Source of the DNA: a virus
Strand: one strand, 5' to 3'
IMG/VR virus record: IMGVR_UViG_3300025120_000477
Coordinates: 1-25,994 of that record
DNA: 25,994 bases
Every line of letters starts with the position of its first letter. Positions within the stretch are counted from its first letter, which is position 1. Below the pieces are notes generated by a model that worked only from the letters and a program-made list of their open reading frames with translations, had not been told where the DNA came from and made no database searches. Positions 21,232 to 25,994 of the stretch are shown one piece after another. A program made the translations under genes and the position numbers.

Positions 21232-22977
21232 TTACATATTTGGAAGTGTTCCTGCGCCTAACATACGCAACAATCCCATTTCGCCTTGATTATTAATTAA
21301 TTGATTTTTTAAGTATTCTTGACCCATTCCAGAAGTCATTGCTCTGTTTCTTATAGGCGCAAGTAATGACCCTGCAGCATACATGGTTGCAGCCGTTGCA
21401 GGATCACCTGTAAGCCCAAAACCTGCCGCCCCCGAACTTGCCTGTGTTTGCCCTGCAGCCATGCCGCCTGCGTTCAATCTTTCCCTGTAATTACCTGCCT
21501 GTGGTAAGGTTTTCATTGTAGCACTTCCTGCCCTTGAAAGCTCTCCTAAATCTGACTTTCCAAATAATTTTTCTCTTTTAAATACTTGGCTAGTAGCTGT
21601 AGCTAATTTTTGCGGAGTTATCAGCCCTGTATAAAAACCTTCGCCTCTTTCTATTGTTTTTTCAATAGCTAGAAAATCTCTAAATAACCTATTTGTTTCT
21701 AACAGTTTAGCCTTACCTTCTTTTCCAAGATTTTTATGTATCATGTCATTAAGGATTGGCACTGCCCTTCTTGCAAATTCGCCGTTAACGTCACCTTTTC
21801 TTGTCATTGCATTTAAGTTACGTTGAAAAAACTTCATTTGGTTTTTGCTTAGAGATTGACCACTTTTTAAAGACTTATCTAATACATTAAATACTTGCCT
21901 GATTATAGGCGTATCAGTAGTCATATTAACATTACCTTTATAATCTCTAAAAGCTAATTTTAAATTATCTACTTGGTTTTGCGTTGGAACCATTTTCCCA
22001 CGACTTATGTCAAGGCTGTCGATTGTATCCCTGTAACCCTTGTTTATATTTTTATAAACTTGTTCTAAATCTGCAGCTTCCACGCGATTTTTATTTACGC
22101 CAATTCTTTTAAGTGCAGCACGACTAAAGGCTTCAACAGCCGCTTCTTGCATGTTACGCCCTGCTTTTGTTGCTTCTTCCCATGCTAATATCTGTGCATC
22201 GTTAAGCATTGTGCCTGCAGTTGGAATAACACCTTCTTTTTTTAACAAATCAATATATTTTTTAGTTTGACCAGTTATTTCTCCGCCAGATGGACTAACA
22301 ATTTTTTTTGCTAAAATAGGAGTTATAATAGCTGTAATAATTTCTGCAGGAACTTCAGCCGCGGTTCCTTCAAATTGTTTCCCTGCATACAATGATGTTA
22401 ACGCAGGCAACACACCCATCGTGACAACATTCTTACCTGCAAACGGTAAAAACTCACCGACACGCTGCACTGCTTCACCTGTTGTGCTTTGCGGTTCGTA
22501 ATTCATAAATTCTGGCGCTACATTTTCAGCCGCCATTCTTGCCTGCGGTTCGGTAAAATTATACAAATCCCCAACAAGAGGAATTGCACCTCTTAATGTG
22601 TCTTTAACAGTGCCTGCAAAACCTTCTGGTAATTCTTCATTACCTAATATCTTACGATTAGCAAAATCTGCGCCTGCAATAGCTAAGTTTGTGAGATGCG
22701 CAGGAGTATCTAACGCACCTGTGACGCCTCTTGCCAAACCAGAACCGCCCGACATAGCTACATCAGTACCAAATTCACTAGGAGACAATTCTGGCTTTGG
22801 TTCAAAATTTACGTCACCTTCTTCAAAAAAATTTCTTTTAAATTTGCTTTTACCTAACTGTTTAATTTTTTTAATTCTTCTAATTTTAAAGGCATCATCT
22901 TTAATAGCCATATATTCTTGGAACAGTTCATCACCGTCCATTTGCTCTAATGGTTTTTGTTCTTGCTGTTCAGCCAT
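21232..22977 (-). CDS. Internal virion / DNA ejection protein (probable)
   Basis: A 581-residue, Ala/Gly-rich protein with hydrophobic patches (e.g. LPALTSLYAGKQFEG, AEIITAIITPILAKK) and a long helical, charged middle. Such proteins sit inside the capsid near the portal and enter the host cell envelope on infection. It is the third of a set of four neighbouring genes with this kind of composition, directly before the portal. I see no lysozyme motif. The start has AAGGACG upstream. Confidence 0.7.
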   Translation of the reverse strand: MAEQQEQKPLEQMDGDELFQEYMAIKDDAFKIRRIKKIKQLGKSKFKRNFFEEGDVNFEPKPELSPSEFGTDVAMSGGSGLARGVTGALDTPAHLTNLAIAGADFANRKILGNEELPEGFAGTVKDTLRGAIPLVGDLYNFTEPQARMAAENVAPEFMNYEPQSTTGEAVQRVGEFLPFAGKNVVTMGVLPALTSLYAGKQFEGTAAEVPAEIITAIITPILAKKIVSPSGGEITGQTKKYIDLLKKEGVIPTAGTMLNDAQILAWEEATKAGRNMQEAAVEAFSRAALKRIGVNKNRVEAADLEQVYKNINKGYRDTIDSLDISRGKMVPTQNQVDNLKLAFRDYKGNVNMTTDTPIIRQVFNVLDKSLKSGQSLSKNQMKFFQRNLNAMTRKGDVNGEFARRAVPILNDMIHKNLGKEGKAKLLETNRLFRDFLAIEKTIERGEGFYTGLITPQKLATATSQVFKREKLFGKSDLGELSRAGSATMKTLPQAGNYRERLNAGGMAAGQTQASSGAAGFGLTGDPATAATMYAAGSLLAPIRNRAMTSGMGQEYLKNQLINNQGEMGLLRMLGAGTLPNM

Positions 22978-22988
22978 TTTGCGCGTCC

Positions 22989-24038
22989 TTATTCTTCATC
23001 TTCAAAAAGCTTTGGTAAAGTTGCCAAATAATTTTGTAATTCTATTGCAAACAAATATGGATTTTGAACAAATCCTGTTTGCCTACCAAGCGCTTCATCT
23101 TGGCTTTTAATATAATTAACCATGAAATTATATTCACGATTTGCCTGTTCAGCCATTATTTCTTGGATCATCAAGTATTCTGTTATGCCCTCTTTAGTCA
23201 TGCCGATATTAGCAACCATTTCTTTCATAAATATTAAATCACCTTCACTAACACCAACTCCAAGACTGCCACCTAACCTATCTAAAACCTGTTGGTTTGC
23301 TATATTTACAAAAGTTTCATTTGTCGAAACGCCTGCATCGCCAAACCCAAGTTGAGCAAATAATTTTTTAGTATTTGTAATAAGGTCTGCCCCAAAACCA
23401 CTTCTAAAATCTTGACTGTTTAACATTTGTTTTTGGAGCGCAATGTTAGTAGATGCTTTTTGCGCATTACGGTAGTCACCTAAAATACGTTTTGTTTCTT
23501 CAGAACCTTCTTTAAGCAACATTTTACCTTCGTCACCTAAATTTATATTAAGGCCACCACCGCCAACGGCTGTAACATTACCATCACTACCCACATTATA
23601 AACTTTTTTAACGTCATATGCTGTAGTTTTATCTCTTGCGTTTAATTGTGCGCCTGTCATTTGCATTGTGGTTTTTGAAGGCTTTTGAAATTGTTGCCTA
23701 AAGTAAATTTTCATTGCATCTGAAGGTGTCAACGATTTATTTTGTACCGCCATCAGCAATGATGCTGCCGCTTTGTCTCCTGCAGCCGCACGTTGCTCCA
23801 AAGATTTTATCGTATCAGTTCTTTGATTTTGCGCTAATTCAAATTGTGCTTCCTGCAAGCCTTGCTCACGAAGATTTTTTCCTTGACCGTAACCACGCAG
23901 AATAAGGCTATCTGCAGCTATACCTGCTTTGCGAAGAGGGCTAAATAATTGTTCTGGGCGTTGCATCCCAAGCGCACCATCTTGCTGTGGGCGCTGTTTT
24001 CCCATCAGCATGTCCAGAAAGTTATAACCTGTACTCAT
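22989..24038 (-). CDS. Internal virion protein (probable)
   Basis: A 349-residue protein starting MSTGYNFLDMLMGKQRPQQD. It has helical Gln/Ala-rich regions (REQGLQEAQFELAQNQR) and a C-terminal helical half (EYLMIQEIMAEQANREYNFM). A short beta-like segment NVGSDGNVTAVGGGGLNINL is in the middle. Composition and position between the Gln-rich proteins and the 581-residue protein fit the inner-core ejection proteins of podoviruses. GAAAGGA lies before the ATG. Confidence 0.65.
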   Translation of the reverse strand: MSTGYNFLDMLMGKQRPQQDGALGMQRPEQLFSPLRKAGIAADSLILRGYGQGKNLREQGLQEAQFELAQNQRTDTIKSLEQRAAAGDKAAASLLMAVQNKSLTPSDAMKIYFRQQFQKPSKTTMQMTGAQLNARDKTTAYDVKKVYNVGSDGNVTAVGGGGLNINLGDEGKMLLKEGSEETKRILGDYRNAQKASTNIALQKQMLNSQDFRSGFGADLITNTKKLFAQLGFGDAGVSTNETFVNIANQQVLDRLGGSLGVGVSEGDLIFMKEMVANIGMTKEGITEYLMIQEIMAEQANREYNFMVNYIKSQDEALGRQTGFVQNPYLFAIELQNYLATLPKLFEDEE

Positions 24039-24085
24039 TTTATCACATTTCCTTTCTCAGCCAATATAAGCGCCACTGAGTGCAT

Positions 24086-24718
24086 CTAAGCCAATCCTGC
24101 AGCAAACTGTAGGTAATTAAACAACCCAGGTTGGAAGCTTGTCTCCTTGCCTGCCATAGTTGGTTGTGCAGAAATAGTTCCCATCATTGTGTTTAAGTTT
24201 TGCAATGGTTGACCTGTAAAACCTGCGTATTGTTGCTTTCCTGAATTAATAAGATTTTGCATCATTTGTTGTTGCATAGCACCTTGCTGCATTTGATTTT
24301 GCTGTAATTGATTGCCCATTCCAAACGCTTGTTGTCCTGTGCTTTGTAGTCCTTGCGCTGCATTGAAAGCATTGTTCATTGATTGCTGATAGCCTTGCTG
24401 ACGAAGTGCGCCTACTTTATCTAATGCTTGCTGTTGATAACCTTTAAGAGCTTCTGCACCCTGTATACCATGCCTTGAACCACCGAAAGCACCTGCCGCT
24501 TGAGCTTGTGCATCTAAGGTATTCATTCCAATTTGAGCCGCATTGCCAACATCTCTAAGCGTTGTGTCAACAACTTGCTGATTGTATGGGTTCATCATAT
24601 TCTGTGCTGCAGCCGCAGGATTGCTATAAGTATTAAGTGCCTGCATATTTGCCCCTGATGCTCTTTGCATCGGAGTTAACATAGGTTGTACCATGTTGGG
24701 ATTTGCTGAACCTGCCAT
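24086..24718 (-). CDS. Gln/Met/Ala-rich internal virion protein, second part
   Basis: A 210-residue protein with NPYNQQVVDTTLRDVGNAAQ, then AQAQAAGAFGGSRHGIQGAE and a Gln/Met-rich stretch (MQQGAMQQQMMQNL). I know this pattern from podovirus ejection proteins, where it follows an N-terminal region with an AAFNP-like motif in one protein. Here that region is a separate gene upstream, one base away, so the two may be halves of one ancestral protein. Role: packaged near the portal and ejected first. Confidence 0.75.
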   Translation of the reverse strand: MAGSANPNMVQPMLTPMQRASGANMQALNTYSNPAAAAQNMMNPYNQQVVDTTLRDVGNAAQIGMNTLDAQAQAAGAFGGSRHGIQGAEALKGYQQQALDKVGALRQQGYQQSMNNAFNAAQGLQSTGQQAFGMGNQLQQNQMQQGAMQQQMMQNLINSGKQQYAGFTGQPLQNLNTMMGTISAQPTMAGKETSFQPGLFNYLQFAAGLA

Positions 24719-24719
24719 A

Positions 24720-25160
24720 TTATTTACCGCCTCTTCTACCTGCGCTAGTCATTTCTAACGCTACTGGTTGACTATCAGGTGCGCGACTTCCCATTTCACC
24801 TGTAACTGGATCTATTCCAAAACTTGGTATATATTCTGCCGTTGCAGGACTAAACGTTTGCAAGTTTTGCCTTGCCTGATCATAAACTGGCGCTGAAGAA
24901 TACCCTATTGCACCGCCTGCATTTACTGGTGTAGGCATATACCCACCTTGACCACCCTGCATACCAAAAGCGTTCATAGCATTTTGTTGATTTTGAAAAG
25001 CTGCTTCTTGCATTGGATTAAAAGCTGCTACGTCTGGCCCCCTGTATTCTGCGTAAGGCATTGCCGCTGCGTCTTGCCCCATTCCAATAGACTGTTGCAA
25101 TGCAGTCTCAAAGAATGCAGGCATCGTTGCATCATTACTTTCTCTGCCACCTTTAGCCAT
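24720..25160 (-). CDS. Internal virion protein, first part
   Basis: A 146-residue protein starting MAKGGRESNDATMPAFFETA. It has PYAEYRGPDVAAFNPMQEAA, like the N-terminal part of podovirus ejection proteins whose C-terminal part resembles the next gene. Its stop lies one base before the next ATG. The C-terminus is Arg/Gly-rich (TSAGRRGGK). It overlaps the preceding gene by eight bases. Confidence 0.7.
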   Translation of the reverse strand: MAKGGRESNDATMPAFFETALQQSIGMGQDAAAMPYAEYRGPDVAAFNPMQEAAFQNQQNAMNAFGMQGGQGGYMPTPVNAGGAIGYSSAPVYDQARQNLQTFSPATAEYIPSFGIDPVTGEMGSRAPDSQPVALEMTSAGRRGGK

Positions 25161-25539
25161 TTTTAAACTCCTTTAAAAAACTAACGTGCTGCATTTTCCA
25201 ATCTAAAGGTGCTAAAGGTTTTTTCCAACCTATGCGCCCTGACATTGTTGCTGCACTGCATCCATGCTGTTCTGCCCATTTTTTTACATCGTTGTCCATA
25301 TCTAATATTTGATCCAATTCACCGCCTGCTAAAAATATGTTTAGCACCTTTTTTCTAGGATATACCACAATCTCTGTAACAATGCACCCCCTGTCAGCCG
25401 CCCAAAGCTGCATTGTACCTTTGGCTATGCTATCGACAATATCATCCCATTCATGTGTGCCGCCTGTATACACCAAAGCCGCCTCTATCCAAGGGCGGCA
25501 TTTTTCTAAATCATCATTCAATATTGTATCTTTAGGCAT
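25153..25539 (-). CDS. Conserved phage protein, possible GNAT-like fold
   Basis: A 128-residue protein: CRPWIEAALVYTGGTHEWDD, then MQLWAADRGCIVTEIVVYPR, VLNIFLAGGE, and KWAEQHGCSAATMSGRIGWK. The strand pattern and the GCSAATMSGRIGW ending resemble GNAT acetyltransferase C-termini, and proteins like this are common between tail and internal virion genes. Whether it binds acetyl-CoA is unknown. It may be a structural domain that kept only the fold. Confidence 0.55.
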   Translation of the reverse strand: MPKDTILNDDLEKCRPWIEAALVYTGGTHEWDDIVDSIAKGTMQLWAADRGCIVTEIVVYPRKKVLNIFLAGGELDQILDMDNDVKKWAEQHGCSAATMSGRIGWKKPLAPLDWKMQHVSFLKEFKNG

Positions 25540-25887
25540 TTAATATGTAGACAATGCTACCCTCTTCCAAATTGCTGCACTACCGTTATGTGTGCCAGTG
25601 CAAATATAAATATAAGACGTATCCCAAGCTATCATTCCTGCCGCATCGCCTGCCGCACCAACACTAGAACTAGGTGTGGTTTGCTTCATTGCAATCTGCT
25701 TAAATGCGTTCTGCGCTGAAACAACAGGATAATTCTTATCTTCATCCCATAAAAATATACCGTTTTCGCTTGGGTTATCGTCACTAGTTTTAAAGTATAA
25801 CTTACCTAAGTTTCTGCTTAGAAACAAATTAAGCTGCCTGCCCCACTGTCGTAAATCTTCACCAAGAATAGGCGGCGTTACTGGCAT
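25540..25887 (-). CDS. Small tail-region protein, unknown function
   Basis: A 115-residue protein starting MPVTPPILGEDLRQWGRQLN. I use ATG 25887, which overlaps the upstream stop as TAATG and has AGGGGGC upstream, rather than a TTG further out. The helical start is followed by a beta-rich part (ENGIFLWDEDKNYP, MIAWDTSYIYICTGTHNGSA, WKRVALSTY), which resembles the small repeats used in tail fibre or tip proteins. Probably a virion component. Confidence 0.65.
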   Translation of the reverse strand: MPVTPPILGEDLRQWGRQLNLFLSRNLGKLYFKTSDDNPSENGIFLWDEDKNYPVVSAQNAFKQIAMKQTTPSSSVGAAGDAAGMIAWDTSYIYICTGTHNGSAAIWKRVALSTY

Positions 25888-25994
25888 TACCGTCTGCCCC
25901 CTGCTTTTACATCTAAGCGCATTGTACCCACACGCCAATCCACATTTTGATCACCTTCAACTCTCATGCGGATTTGCCTACCAGAAAACCGTAC
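25887..25994 (-). CDS. Tail protein, C-terminal end only (cut by window edge)
   Basis: The last 35 codons of a gene that extends past the right edge; the visible part includes VRFSGRQIRMRVEGDQNVDW and ends MRLDVKAGGRR. This ending (GRQ.RMRVEG...DWRVG..RLD...GGRR) is one I associate with tail-tube or nozzle-type proteins of podoviruses, so it may be the nozzle or DNA-stabilisation protein. The remaining sequence lies outside the window. Confidence 0.6.
   Translation of the reverse strand, partial: VRFSGRQIRMRVEGDQNVDWRVGTMRLDVKAGGRR

Noticed and set aside
22598-23110. 170-residue frame on the plus strand
   Set aside because: It is antisense to two well-supported internal virion genes and has a hydrophobic, unlikely composition with no ribosome binding site.
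1-25994. Integrase, attachment sites, tRNA genes
   Set aside because: I looked for an integrase-type protein and tRNA-like cloverleaf in the gaps and found none; gaps are too short. They could lie outside the window.

Overview
This is a 26 kb piece of a tailed double-stranded DNA phage genome (or a prophage-like contig). It is moderately AT-rich, genes cover almost all of it, and both ends cut through a gene. The structural genes look like a podovirus related to Escherichia phage SU10: a P22/SU10-type portal, a DUF5309-like major capsid protein, an SU10-type adaptor and Gln/Ala-rich internal virion proteins. Many small proteins (a DUF6321-like protein, Lys-rich mini-proteins, an EF-hand membrane protein) are of types I associate with marine phages of Alphaproteobacteria. 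The host is therefore inferred, not shown. No tRNA, CRISPR array, integrase, DNA polymerase, primase or replicative helicase gene is visible. No gene-free stretch exceeds 300 bases.

Layout. (1) 1-7707, minus strand: small and large terminase, small basic proteins including a 12-residue mini-gene, a DUF6321-like protein, an ADP-ribosyltransferase-like protein, a 1033-residue polyvalent-type protein, an adaptor and the start of a further virion gene. (2) 7708-9271, minus strand: a replication block with a Cro-like HTH protein, an O-like initiator carrying three tandem 22-23 bp iterons, and a small protein in the position of a helicase loader. It ends in an intrinsic terminator before the small terminase. 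A plus-strand promoter and terminator inside this block predict an antisense RNA of about 80 nt across the initiator start site. (3) 9272-12156, plus strand: early recombination genes (annealing-like protein, SSB, PD-(D/E)XK-like nuclease, HNH protein), facing a minus-strand RusA resolvase. (4) 12576-13883, plus strand: small accessory genes ending in an HTH protein. (5) 13890-13956: a long bidirectional hairpin. (6) 13964-25994, minus strand: lysis genes (amidase, holin-like proteins), small structural genes, capsid, scaffold-like protein, portal, internal virion proteins and a tail gene cut by the window edge.

How it works together. The plus-strand operons provide recombination and DNA-processing functions. 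The divergent minus-strand block provides theta-type initiation that must recruit host replication proteins. The two minus-strand late blocks build and release the virion; because the window ends in tail genes at both edges, they probably join outside it. Many neighbouring genes overlap as TAATG or ATGA, which suggests widespread translational coupling.

Most notable: the order Cro-like HTH, antisense RNA, initiator with internal iterons, loader-like gene closely resembles lambda cII-oop-O(ori)-P, although the structural genes are not lambda-like. All assignments come from reading the sequence and remembered family features; no database search was run.
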